From contig JARLHB010000567.1 in NCBI GenBank assembly GCA_031292465.1, positions 1-5,357 on the forward strand: DNA of 5,357 bases, in the 5' to 3' direction. The translations under genes and the position numbers were made by a program. The notes below the pieces were generated by a model that did not search any database, was not told the DNA's origin, and saw only the letters and a list, made by a program, of their open reading frames with translations. Below are positions 1-5,357 of the stretch, in pieces (the stretch's first letter is position 1; every line of letters starts with the position of its first letter). The DNA comes from Ignavibacteriaceae bacterium. Its GTDB lineage: Bacteria > Bacteroidota > Ignavibacteria > Ignavibacteriales > Ignavibacteriaceae.

Positions 1-1543
1 AACTATGAGATTTGGTGAAAGGATAAACCCGGATAAGTCTTTGGATAACAAACTAATCTCCGAACATATGCGGATACCTGCAGGAGGACAGCCATATCAA
101 ACTGATTACTATATCCTAAACGGTAAAGGAAATGAAACTTATATACCCCGTTTTACATATCACGGATATCAATATGTAGAGGTAACTACAGAGCCTGCAG
201 TAGAATTAGCTAAGGAAAATCTGGAAGGATTATTCTTAAGTACCGGTTCGGAAGAAGCCGGTTCATTCAGTTGCTCTAATGAGTTACTTAATAAATTATA
301 TGCTGCTACTCTGGAATCTTACAGAAGCAACTTTTACAGTATCCCGACTGACTGTCCCCAGCGTGAAAAGAACGGCTGGACAGGTGATGCGCAAATTTCC
401 TGTGAAACCGGATTGTGGAATTATGATGGCATTCAGGCTTACCGTAAATGGCTGCAGGATTTGCGTGATGAGCAGAGGCCAACCGGGGAACTGCCGGGTA
501 TCGTTCCTTCTTCAGGATGGGGCTATGAATGGGGCAACGGCCCCGCATGGGACAGTGCCTTGCCTGTAATAACATGGGAGCTATATCAGTATTACGGCGA
601 TATTGATATTCTTAACGAGAACTATGAAGCAATTAAACGTTATGTCGATTATCTGGGAACCCGTACAAAAGACGGCATTCAGACAATAGGCCTGGGAGAC
701 TGGGTTTCCATTACAAAAACACCTGTAGAAATTACATCAACAGGTTACTATTATTATGATGCTTTAACGCTTTCCAAGATGGCAAGAATATTAGGAAAGA
801 CAGGGGACAGGGAAACATACGGAGCTTTGGCTGATAAAATAAAAACAATTTTTAATGAAACATTTTTTAATCAGACATCTAATCAATATAATATACAAAC
901 ACAAACGGCATTAAGCTGTGCATTGTATCAGGGATTAGCTCCACAACAGGCAACGGAGCAAACAGTTACAGATTTGATTAAGCAGATTGAGCTAAAGAAT
1001 TTTCACCCTGACTTCGGATTACTCGGCAGCAAATATGTTTTTAACGCGTTGCATAGTTCAGGAAATGATGAAATTGCTTTCAAAATGCTTAACAGTACAG
1101 AATATCCCGGCTGGGGAAACTGGATTGCCAAAGGAGCAACTTCATTGTGGGAAGACTGGCAGGGCGCTAACTCACTAAACCATATTTTCCTTGGAGATTT
1201 TACTTCATGGTATTTCAAGGCTCTTGGCGGTTTAAATATTGATCAGGATAATCCGGGATTTGACAGCTTTATATTAAAACCGGCCTTTATTGAACAACTT
1301 TCATTTGTTAAATGTAATTACAATTCGGTAAATGGAAATATTATTTCTAATTGGAAGATGGAAAACGGAGTGATTAATTGGCAGGTAGTTATCCCTGCAA
1401 ACACACAGGCAAAATTAGTAATCCCTGATAAATACAGCATTGAAAAGATTACCGTTACAAATTCAGATTATCAGGCTAAGGCAGAGAAGAACACGGTACC
1501 TCTTGAAGCCGGCAGCTACACAATTGAATTGAAAAGGAAGTAA
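1..1543 (+). CDS. Alpha-L-rhamnosidase, glycoside hydrolase family 78 (5'-truncated by window edge)
   Basis: This is the C-terminal part of a GH78 inverting alpha-L-rhamnosidase, which releases terminal L-rhamnose from plant or microbial glycans and glycosides. The frame is open to the left edge, so the ATG at 5 is an internal Met rather than the start; residues below count from it. Residues 1-75 match the end of the beta-sandwich domain before the catalytic domain (RFGERINPDKSLD, then PRFTYHGYQYVEV). Residues about 80-405 form the (alpha/alpha)6 barrel, and about 408-505 the C-terminal beta-sandwich. The motif TDCPQREKNGWTGDAQ supplies D116, E121 and D128, spaced as in Bacillus RhaB, where the Glu is assigned as general acid. 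SLWEDW supplies E383, the probable general base, and H393 follows in the conserved NH motif. The enzyme therefore looks intact and active. Family members are usually about 900 residues or more, so roughly half is missing. Any signal peptide would lie outside the window. The gene ends in TAA, and a strong palindrome follows 22 bases later. Confidence 0.93.
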   Translation, partial: TMRFGERINPDKSLDNKLISEHMRIPAGGQPYQTDYYILNGKGNETYIPRFTYHGYQYVEVTTEPAVELAKENLEGLFLSTGSEEAGSFSCSNELLNKLYAATLESYRSNFYSIPTDCPQREKNGWTGDAQISCETGLWNYDGIQAYRKWLQDLRDEQRPTGELPGIVPSSGWGYEWGNGPAWDSALPVITWELYQYYGDIDILNENYEAIKRYVDYLGTRTKDGIQTIGLGDWVSITKTPVEITSTGYYYYDALTLSKMARILGKTGDRETYGALADKIKTIFNETFFNQTSNQYNIQTQTALSCALYQGLAPQQATEQTVTDLIKQIELKNFHPDFGLLGSKYVFNALHSSGNDEIAFKMLNSTEYPGWGNWIAKGATSLWEDWQGANSLNHIFLGDFTSWYFKALGGLNIDQDNPGFDSFILKPAFIEQLSFVKCNYNSVNGNIISNWKMENGVINWQVVIPANTQAKLVIPDKYSIEKITVTNSDYQAKAEKNTVPLEAGSYTIELKRK

Positions 1544-1565
1544 GTCTATTTCTATTTGAATTATT

Positions 1566-1589
1566 AACACCGCGATTAATCGCGGTGTT
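1566..1589. terminator. Perfect 24-bp palindrome, probable terminator hairpin after the rhamnosidase gene
   Basis: The 12-base arms are exactly self-complementary (AACACCGCGATT and AATCGCGGTGTT). The arms are GC-rich in a local AT-rich setting, and the element lies 22 bases after the rhamnosidase stop. What follows is GTTGTTGT rather than a clean T run, so intrinsic termination is plausible but not textbook. It is also the first member of the palindrome cluster that runs to 1695. Confidence 0.5.
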
Positions 1590-1598
1590 GTTGTAACG

Positions 1599-1613
1599 CG
1601 AAACGCTGTTTCG
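1599..1613. repeat. Short inverted repeat (6-bp stem, 3-base loop)
   Basis: The sequence CGAAAC-GCT-GTTTCG forms a perfect 6-bp stem with a 3-base loop. It lies 9 bases after the 24-bp palindrome and, like the other hairpins in this cluster, its left arm opens with a GCGA-type word. No function can be assigned. It could be a structural element of an RNA or a remnant of a dispersed palindromic repeat. Confidence 0.5.
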
Positions 1614-1646
1614 AAAATTAGCACATAATTTTAGTACAATAGAAGA

Positions 1647-1665
1647 AGCGATTCGGCGAATCGCT
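1647..1665. repeat. Inverted repeat (8-bp stem, 3-base loop)
   Basis: The sequence AGCGATTC-GGC-GAATCGCT is a perfect 8-bp stem with a GGC loop. Outside it, TTTTAGTAC (1629-1637) and GTACAAAA (1666-1673) can pair with one bulged A, giving a larger stem with a one-sided internal loop. The arm GCGATT is shared with the 24-bp palindrome upstream, which suggests the two hairpins belong to the same repeat or RNA family. Confidence 0.55.
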
Positions 1666-1679
1666 GTACAAAACAAAAC

Positions 1680-1710
1680 CAAATGTATTAATACAATCCA
1701 ACCTTCTCAA
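1680..1710 (-). promoter_or_regulatory. Promoter-like site facing left, Bacteroidota type
   Basis: Read on the minus strand, TTG (1710-1708) is followed after exactly 20 bases by TACATTTG (1687-1680). This fits the Bacteroidota consensus TTTG/TTG-N19-21-TAnnTTTG. It has the same -7 box and spacing as the site in front of the GlmU-like gene. No protein gene lies downstream; transcription would run through the hairpin cluster and antisense to the end of the rhamnosidase gene. A 12-bp palindrome (TGTATTAATACA, 1684-1695) overlaps the -7 box and could be an operator. The match is real; activity is inferred. Confidence 0.35.
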
Positions 1711-1816
1711 TTAAAGAATAATTTAAATATATAACATTGATTTATAAGTGAAAAATGAAGTCCTGCTACGGCATGGAGTTTGAAAATTATATTGCATATT
1801 GGCTATTATACAAAAG

Positions 1817-1870
1817 GAGCCATAAGTTCGGGATTTCAGTATAACTGGAGGGCAGCCTGGCTTGTGGCTC
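1817..1870 (-). terminator. Terminator-like inverted repeat downstream of the GlmU-like gene
   Basis: GAGCCATAAG (1817-1826) and CTTGTGGCTC (1861-1870) pair over 10 bp with a single G-U wobble. The 34-base loop contains a small inner hairpin (CAGT-ATA-ACTG, 1837-1847). On the minus strand the stem begins three bases after the TAA at 1874-1876 and is followed by CTTTTG, a short T run. It therefore sits where a terminator is expected if the GlmU-like gene originally ended at 1874 rather than at the TGA at 1973. The long loop and the four-base T run make it a weak intrinsic terminator. Confidence 0.4.
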
Positions 1871-1873
1871 TGA

Positions 1874-1972
1874 TTATTTTAAATTTTCCCGTTCGTATTT
1901 TGTTAATTCAAATACGGTTTTAAAAAGTTCTTCATCGGCCGGAGTCATTTCTACGCCTCTTCTTATCATAGC
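1874..1972 (-). pseudogene. Detached C-terminal tail of the GlmU-like gene, beyond an in-frame TGA
   Basis: After the TGA at 1973-1975 the same frame stays open for 32 codons before TAA at 1874-1876. The peptide begins AMIRRGVEMTPADEELFKTV and continues with an ELTKYER-like segment. From memory of the family, alternative-GlmU proteins end with a helical tail of this type (ETA..VMARRGVEMTPAxEELL...), directly after the ETA motif that here precedes the stop. The tail looks like the true C-terminus cut off by one nonsense codon. CGA, AGA or GGA to TGA would each take a single substitution. There is no start codon or ribosome site suggesting independent translation. Sequencing error, a recent mutation and low-level readthrough all remain possible. 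Confidence 0.7.
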
Positions 1973-3130
1973 TCATTTTGCAGTTTCTATACTTTTTTGA
2001 AGGTCGAATTCAACAGTTTTGTCTGTGCCGCCCCATATAAAAGAAGGAACAAATTTCTTAGGGAATCCCGCACCGAAAATATTACTTGATACTCCTATAA
2101 CAGTTCCTGTATTAAGCAGTGTGCCAATTGCAGTTTTAGAATGATCGCCTATAATAGCCCCGTTAAACATAGAGCCGGTATCAATCTCTTCGCCGTCAAC
2201 AATCATTCTGATAGTGCTATAATTATTTTTAAGGTCGCTGTTATTGGTGTTTGCGCCAAGATTAACCCAGGAGCCGAGATATGAATGCCCTAAAAATCCG
2301 TCGTGCTGTTTATTTGAATAAGAATGTATTATAGATGCTTCTATTTCTCCGCCTACTTTGCAAAATGGCCCTATTGAAGAGTTTTCATATAACTTTGCGC
2401 CTGCTTTTATAATTGAATTATTGCCTATACATGCGGGCCCCTCAATTACTGCATTTGGCAGAATGGTAACGTTTTTGCCAATGTAAATAGGGCCTGCTTC
2501 AGCATCAAGCACAACGCCGGGTTTTATTTTTGATCCTTCAAGTATAACAATATCATCCCTATTCACCAGCATTGCGCCGTCATAAACAGTGCCTTTTATG
2601 TTATCCTTTACATCCTGCGGTTTAAGCAAAAGAAAATCTGAAGCTATTTCACCGCCGTTAATATTAACAAGCTGCCATGGATAGGTGATTAATTTAACGC
2701 TTATATTTATCTGCGGAAGATGCGCAAAATTTGAAAGGATAAAATTCTCGGACGACCTGTCTTTTACTAATTCAAGATTTTTACCGCTTAACTTTATAGC
2801 AGCTATTGTACTGTCGGTAATATAAACAGCATCATCTCCATTTAAAGAAACCTGCTTCACAAAATCATTATCAACTACTATATGACCGTTTATGAATAAA
2901 CAGTTTGTTCCGTCTATAACATTTACTTGTGAACCGGGATTCTTTTGTTTGACAATATCTGTTAAATACTCCCTGCAATAGAAAGAAAAGGGAATACCCG
3001 GGTAGTGCAGCTCCGCTTTTTCACGTATGGTAATTAAACCGCATTTCAGGTCATAAACAGGCCTGTAATGGACTAAAGGCAACAGCTTTTTATATGCTGG
3101 TGTTTCAAATAAACAAATGTTGTCAATCAT
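1973..3130 (-). CDS. GlmU-like sugar-1-phosphate nucleotidyltransferase / hexapeptide acyltransferase
   Basis: This is a 385-residue protein of the 'alternative GlmU' family found in Bacteroidota. The family is annotated as UDP-GlcNAc diphosphorylase / glucosamine-1-phosphate acetyltransferase, so a role in making cytoplasmic nucleotide sugars for the envelope is likely; the exact substrate is not shown. The N-terminal nucleotidyltransferase-like half has LLPLVHYRPVYDLKCGLITI (residues 16-35) followed by REK, then LFINGHIV (78-85) and YPWQLVNINGGEI (150-162). From about 185 to 355 runs a left-handed beta-helix of hexapeptide repeats (IGKNVTILPNAVIEGPACIG). Motif GFLGHSYLGSWVNLGANTNN (278-297) resembles the GlmU acetyltransferase site, with H282 a candidate catalytic His. 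The ATG at 3130 is preceded by an A-rich leader without a Shine-Dalgarno sequence, and a promoter lies at 3174-3204. The ORF ends at an in-frame TGA, with a family-like tail continuing to 1874; the complete reading would be about 418 codons. The missing tail lies outside the catalytic domains, so the truncated protein may still fold. Confidence 0.85.
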   Translation of the reverse strand: MIDNICLFETPAYKKLLPLVHYRPVYDLKCGLITIREKAELHYPGIPFSFYCREYLTDIVKQKNPGSQVNVIDGTNCLFINGHIVVDNDFVKQVSLNGDDAVYITDSTIAAIKLSGKNLELVKDRSSENFILSNFAHLPQINISVKLITYPWQLVNINGGEIASDFLLLKPQDVKDNIKGTVYDGAMLVNRDDIVILEGSKIKPGVVLDAEAGPIYIGKNVTILPNAVIEGPACIGNNSIIKAGAKLYENSSIGPFCKVGGEIEASIIHSYSNKQHDGFLGHSYLGSWVNLGANTNNSDLKNNYSTIRMIVDGEEIDTGSMFNGAIIGDHSKTAIGTLLNTGTVIGVSSNIFGAGFPKKFVPSFIWGGTDKTVEFDLQKSIETAK

Positions 3131-3173
3131 GGTTTTAATTTATTGTGATTTTATTTTAGACGGTTTTCAATAT

Positions 3174-3204
3174 CAAATGTAACCAATAAATTTAAACCTT
3201 ACAA
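3174..3204 (-). promoter_or_regulatory. Bacteroidota-type promoter of the GlmU-like gene
   Basis: On the minus strand TTG (3204-3202) is followed after 20 bases by TACATTTG (3181-3174), an exact match to TTG-N19-21-TAnnTTTG. A second TTTG overlaps just upstream, at 23-base spacing. The -7 box lies 43 bases before the ATG at 3130, giving a short A/T-rich leader of about 35-40 bases with no visible Shine-Dalgarno sequence. Position, orientation and consensus all agree. Confidence 0.65.
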
Positions 3205-3581
3205 CAAAATGAATTATAATAAAACTATTTATATTCCGGGTAAAAGTAACTTTTCTGATAATTGTAATAATCGAAATGGAAAAGCAAGGCAGAACGAATT
3301 TCCCAAAACCACAAATATTGACAATGAAATATATTACAATTAGTTTAACACATCATATTTACTGTTACCATGTAAAATATATTTAGGGATGAATCAGTTA
3401 ATGGCTGAAATAAATAGGGGCTGCGGCATACATGCTTAATTTTTCAATAATTGAAAATATTTGCAAAGGTTTTACGATATAAGGCGTTAGCAGGTCCCTT
3501 GCTGTGTTACTTATGTTCTAAATAATCTCTGGTTTGAGGCTGAAAATCTGATATAGCATGTAATCAATTATTAATTAATTC
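3205..3581. other. AT-rich divergent intergenic region without a recognised gene
   Basis: No ORF with coding character is seen on either strand. There are two symmetrical elements: an 11-bp inverted repeat TAATTGTAATA (3259-3269) / TATTACAATTA (3332-3342), and a near-perfect palindrome TTTTCAAT-A-ATTGAAAA (3441-3457). Either could be a regulator site, but such words also arise by chance in AT-rich DNA. I found no TAnnTTTG box on the plus strand, so the promoter of the outer-membrane gene at 3594 is not identified. Confidence 0.5.
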
Positions 3582-3587
3582 GGAAGG
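3582..3587 (+). promoter_or_regulatory. Ribosome binding site of the outer-membrane protein gene
   Basis: GGAAGG lies six bases before the ATG at 3594. This is a purine-rich Shine-Dalgarno-like sequence at suitable spacing. It supports that start codon, as does the signal peptide that begins there. The GlmU-like gene lacks such a site. Confidence 0.6.
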
Positions 3588-3593
3588 CTGTTT

Positions 3594-4259
3594 ATGAAAA
3601 AATTTAGTTACCGTATTGTCTTTATATTATTTATTATTCCTTTTATAGTAGGCCCATGTTATGCACAAGAAGTCTCTCCGTTAATGCATTTCAGCATTTT
3701 TGCAGGCGGAGCATTTCCTGAAGGCGATTTCGGAAGCACAAGCGGAGAAAAAGCAGGTTACGCTAAGACAGGATTCTCTGCAATGGTTCAGGGCGATAAA
3801 AGTCTTTCCGAATCTATTTACTGGACATCTTCAATATCACTGGCAATAAATAGTCTGGATGAGAGCTCAATGAGAAGCGCAACAGGAGTCAGCGGGATGA
3901 ATATTACTACCACTAATTATTATACAACATGGGTAATGACCGGAGTTGGCTTTGAAACGCCTGTTTCGCCTACAGTAAAAATTTATGGCTCGGCACAATT
4001 GGGGCTTCTGGTATCTAAATTTCCTGATGTTACAATATCTTACAATGGTATTTCAGTAAATCAAACCGCAGACATGGCCACGGCGTTTGCATATGGATTT
4101 GGTGCTGGCTTTTGGCTAAATAATTTTAATTTGGGCCTAAGATATTATACAGGACAGCCCAAATATAAAGAGACAGCATCTTATGGTAATAATTCATATT
4201 CCGTAAACGAAGATTTGCCGGCAACAGTACTACAAGTAATGTTTGGTATTCGTTTCTAA
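3594..4259 (+). CDS. Small outer-membrane beta-barrel protein, secreted by signal peptide
   Basis: This is a 221-residue envelope protein of unknown specific role. Residues 1-24 are a classic Sec signal peptide: MKK, a hydrophobic core FILFIIPFIV, then CYA before QE, so cleavage is likely after A24. The mature part has many alternating hydrophobic and polar stretches rich in Gly, Tyr, Phe and Trp, such as HFSIFAGGAFPEGDF (32-46), VKIYGSAQLGLLV, AFAYGFGAGFWL and FNLGLRYYTG. These read as amphipathic strands of an 8- to 10-stranded barrel. The chain ends VLQVMFGIRF, and a C-terminal Phe in such a strand is the usual recognition signal for the BAM insertion machinery. It resembles the general 'outer membrane protein beta-barrel domain' family of Bacteroidota, whose members are mostly uncharacterised. 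It stands alone, divergent from the GlmU-like gene and convergent with sucA. Cys22 lies in the signal peptide, but GPC is not a good lipobox. Confidence 0.8.
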   Translation: MKKFSYRIVFILFIIPFIVGPCYAQEVSPLMHFSIFAGGAFPEGDFGSTSGEKAGYAKTGFSAMVQGDKSLSESIYWTSSISLAINSLDESSMRSATGVSGMNITTTNYYTTWVMTGVGFETPVSPTVKIYGSAQLGLLVSKFPDVTISYNGISVNQTADMATAFAYGFGAGFWLNNFNLGLRYYTGQPKYKETASYGNNSYSVNEDLPATVLQVMFGIRF

Positions 4260-4352
4260 ATATTAAGTCGTCTTGTATAATCTAACAGAATTTGTTGCTA
4301 CAATTATAAAGTTGTTAAAATTAGCTATAAATTTTTGTGTGACGTGATTTGT
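4260..4352. other. Convergent intergenic gap between the outer-membrane gene and sucA
   Basis: These 93 AT-rich bases separate two stop codons that face each other. The only possible hairpin I see is weak (ACAAT / GTTGT around 4300-4316, with a wobble pair). No convincing intrinsic terminator is visible for either gene. Confidence 0.5.
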
Positions 4353-5357
4353 TTAGATTGCAAAGGCATTCCCAACTAGTTCTGTCTGCTGGAAGGCTGA
4401 GATTTTATGAGAGCCTACTGCAGGGCTGGCGCTTTCCGGCCTGCCCGAATATTTTAATTTTTGTCCTTCTGCAAGGTCTTCAATAAGCCTGGGAGCAATA
4501 AAAAACCAGGCGCCCATATTCTTTGGCTCTTCCTGCACCCAAACTACTTTTTTAGCTTTTACATAGGATGAAAGTATCTTTTTTAACTCATCTGAATTAT
4601 ACGGGTATAATTGTTCTAATCTTACAAGGGCAGCATCATTTATGTTATGCTCGGTTCTGTACTTCAGCAAATCATAATACACTTTGCCGCTGCTTATTAT
4701 AATCCGGTTAACCGAATCTTTGTCCTGAATACTATTATCATCAATTACTTCAAGAAATCTTCCATTTATAAATTCGTCTTTGGCTGATTTAGCTTCAGGC
4801 AGGCGGAGAAGGCTTTTCGGAGTCATAATAATAAGCGGCTTCATCATCATCTGTTTTATCTGACGCCTTAAGAGATGGAAATACTGTGCCGGAGTTGTAA
4901 GGTTGCATACCTGCATATTATCCTGAGCGCAGAGAGTTAAAAATCTTTCAAGGCGTGCGCTTGAATGTTCCGAACCCTGTCCTTCAAAACCGTGGGGGAG
5001 AAGAAGTACAATATTGTTTGGAAGCTTCCACTTTTCATAAGAAGCAACAATAAAATTATCAATTATAACCTGTGCGCCGTTGGCAAAATCGCCGAACTGA
5101 GCTTCCCATAATACAAGTGCAAGTGGGTCCGCGGTGCTGTAGCCGTATTCAAATCCAAGCACTGCCGCCTCGGAAAGGAAACTGTCACGTGCTTCAATCT
5201 TTGCCTGGTTCTGAGCAATATAATTTATGGGTTTATACTCCATGCCGGTATTGTTGTCCGTTAATGCAAGGTGCCGCTGGCTGAAAGTTCCGCGCACACT
5301 GTCCTGTCCGCTTAGTCTTATCGGCGTTCCTTCAAGCAAAAGGCTTCCGAATGCAAG
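4353..5357 (-). CDS. sucA: 2-oxoglutarate dehydrogenase E1 component, C-terminal part (5' end beyond window)
   Basis: This is the thiamine-diphosphate-dependent E1 subunit of the 2-oxoglutarate dehydrogenase complex. E1 decarboxylates 2-oxoglutarate and passes the succinyl group to the lipoyl arm of E2 in the TCA cycle. Only the last 334 residues or so are present; E1 proteins are usually about 900 or more. The frame is open to the right edge and reads LAFGSLLLEG, so the TTG at 5339 is not a start. Counting from that codon, the family signatures appear in order: EGTPIRLSGQDSVRGTFSQR (3-22) with the following His, WEAQFGDFANGAQVIIDNF (78-96), LLPHGFEGQGSEHSSARLER (113-132), MQVCNLTTPAQ (142-152), SGKVYYDLL (217-225), RLEQLYPY (240-247), VQEEPKNMGAWF (268-279) and GRPESASPAVGS (299-310). 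These align closely with E. coli SucA to its C-terminus, so this end is complete. No E2 gene (sucB) follows in the window: the next gene is convergent, so E2 is encoded elsewhere or upstream. Confidence 0.96.
   Translation of the reverse strand, partial: LAFGSLLLEGTPIRLSGQDSVRGTFSQRHLALTDNNTGMEYKPINYIAQNQAKIEARDSFLSEAAVLGFEYGYSTADPLALVLWEAQFGDFANGAQVIIDNFIVASYEKWKLPNNIVLLLPHGFEGQGSEHSSARLERFLTLCAQDNMQVCNLTTPAQYFHLLRRQIKQMMMKPLIIMTPKSLLRLPEAKSAKDEFINGRFLEVIDDNSIQDKDSVNRIIISSGKVYYDLLKYRTEHNINDAALVRLEQLYPYNSDELKKILSSYVKAKKVVWVQEEPKNMGAWFFIAPRLIEDLAEGQKLKYSGRPESASPAVGSHKISAFQQTELVGNAFAI

Noticed and set aside
5..7. ATG at the left edge as start of the rhamnosidase gene
   Set aside because: The frame is open before it and the sequence begins in the middle of a conserved domain; GH78 enzymes are much longer. 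It is an internal methionine.
306..575. Antisense ORF of 89 codons inside the rhamnosidase gene
   Set aside because: It lies wholly opposite the conserved catalytic domain; composition and sequence look like a shadow frame. The same applies to the ORFs at 279-569 (+), 1003-1218 (-) and 5072-5284 (+).
1476..1682. Minus-strand ORF of 68 codons across the hairpin cluster
   Set aside because: It starts on a TTG inside the promoter-like box, translates the palindromes and then the antisense of the rhamnosidase end, and has no ribosome site. It is not a credible protein.
1566..1695. CRISPR array or integron attC site
   Set aside because: The palindromes differ from one another and there is no regular repeat-spacer pattern. 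No integrase or cas gene is present and no attC core sites are seen.
1755..1844. Possible 29-residue plus-strand ORF (MKSCYGMEFENY...)
   Set aside because: There is no ribosome site or recognisable similarity, and its end overlaps the terminator-like inverted repeat of the opposite gene.
1973..1975. TGA as selenocysteine or as a reassigned sense codon
   Set aside because: No redox-type motif surrounds it, I did not identify a SECIS-like stem, and the other genes in the window have no in-frame TGA and end in TAA.
3389..3439. Possible 16-residue ORF (MNQLMAEINRGCGIHA) after an AGGG
   Set aside because: It is too short to support, and no link to the downstream gene, such as an attenuator structure, can be shown.
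3654..3662. Lipobox in the signal peptide of the outer-membrane protein (VGPC)
   Set aside because: Proline directly before the Cys is not compatible with a usual lipobox, and a better signal peptidase I site (CYA before QE) follows immediately.
5337..5339. TTG as start codon of the sucA-like ORF
   Set aside because: The upstream codons to the window edge read AFGSL in frame, which is family-conserved sequence, so the gene simply continues outside.

Overview
The window looks like a stretch of chromosome from an AT-rich member of the Bacteroidota or a related FCB lineage (Ignavibacteria-like is possible). Three things suggest this: an 'alternative GlmU' protein of the type common in that group; a promoter matching the Bacteroidota pattern TTG-N20-TAnnTTTG in front of it; and a start codon there with an A-rich leader and no Shine-Dalgarno sequence. 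The taxon is an inference, since no rRNA or marker set is present.

Layout, left to right. (1) Positions 1-1543, plus strand: the C-terminal part of a family GH78 alpha-L-rhamnosidase, cut by the left edge, with all four expected acidic catalytic-site residues. (2) Positions 1544-1873: no protein gene. It holds a cluster of palindromes and hairpins (1566-1695), a promoter-like site facing left (1680-1710), and a terminator-like inverted repeat for the leftward gene (1817-1870). (3) Positions 1973-3130, minus strand: a GlmU-like sugar nucleotidyltransferase/acyltransferase. Its frame is stopped by a TGA at 1973-1975, but the same frame continues for 32 more codons with family-like sequence to a TAA at 1874-1876. 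(4) Positions 3131-3593: an AT-rich divergent intergenic region carrying the glmU-like promoter. (5) Positions 3594-4259, plus strand: a small outer-membrane beta-barrel protein with a signal peptide. (6) Positions 4260-4352: a short convergent gap. (7) Positions 4353-5357, minus strand: the C-terminal third of the 2-oxoglutarate dehydrogenase E1 component (SucA), cut by the right edge.

The genes do not form one operon. They are a rhamnose-glycan hydrolase, a probable nucleotide-sugar enzyme, an envelope protein and a TCA-cycle enzyme, each apparently transcribed on its own. I see no defence system, mobile element, CRISPR array or biosynthetic cluster. The most interesting points are the in-frame stop near the end of the GlmU-like gene, and the leftward promoter-like site that would transcribe the hairpin cluster as a possible small RNA.
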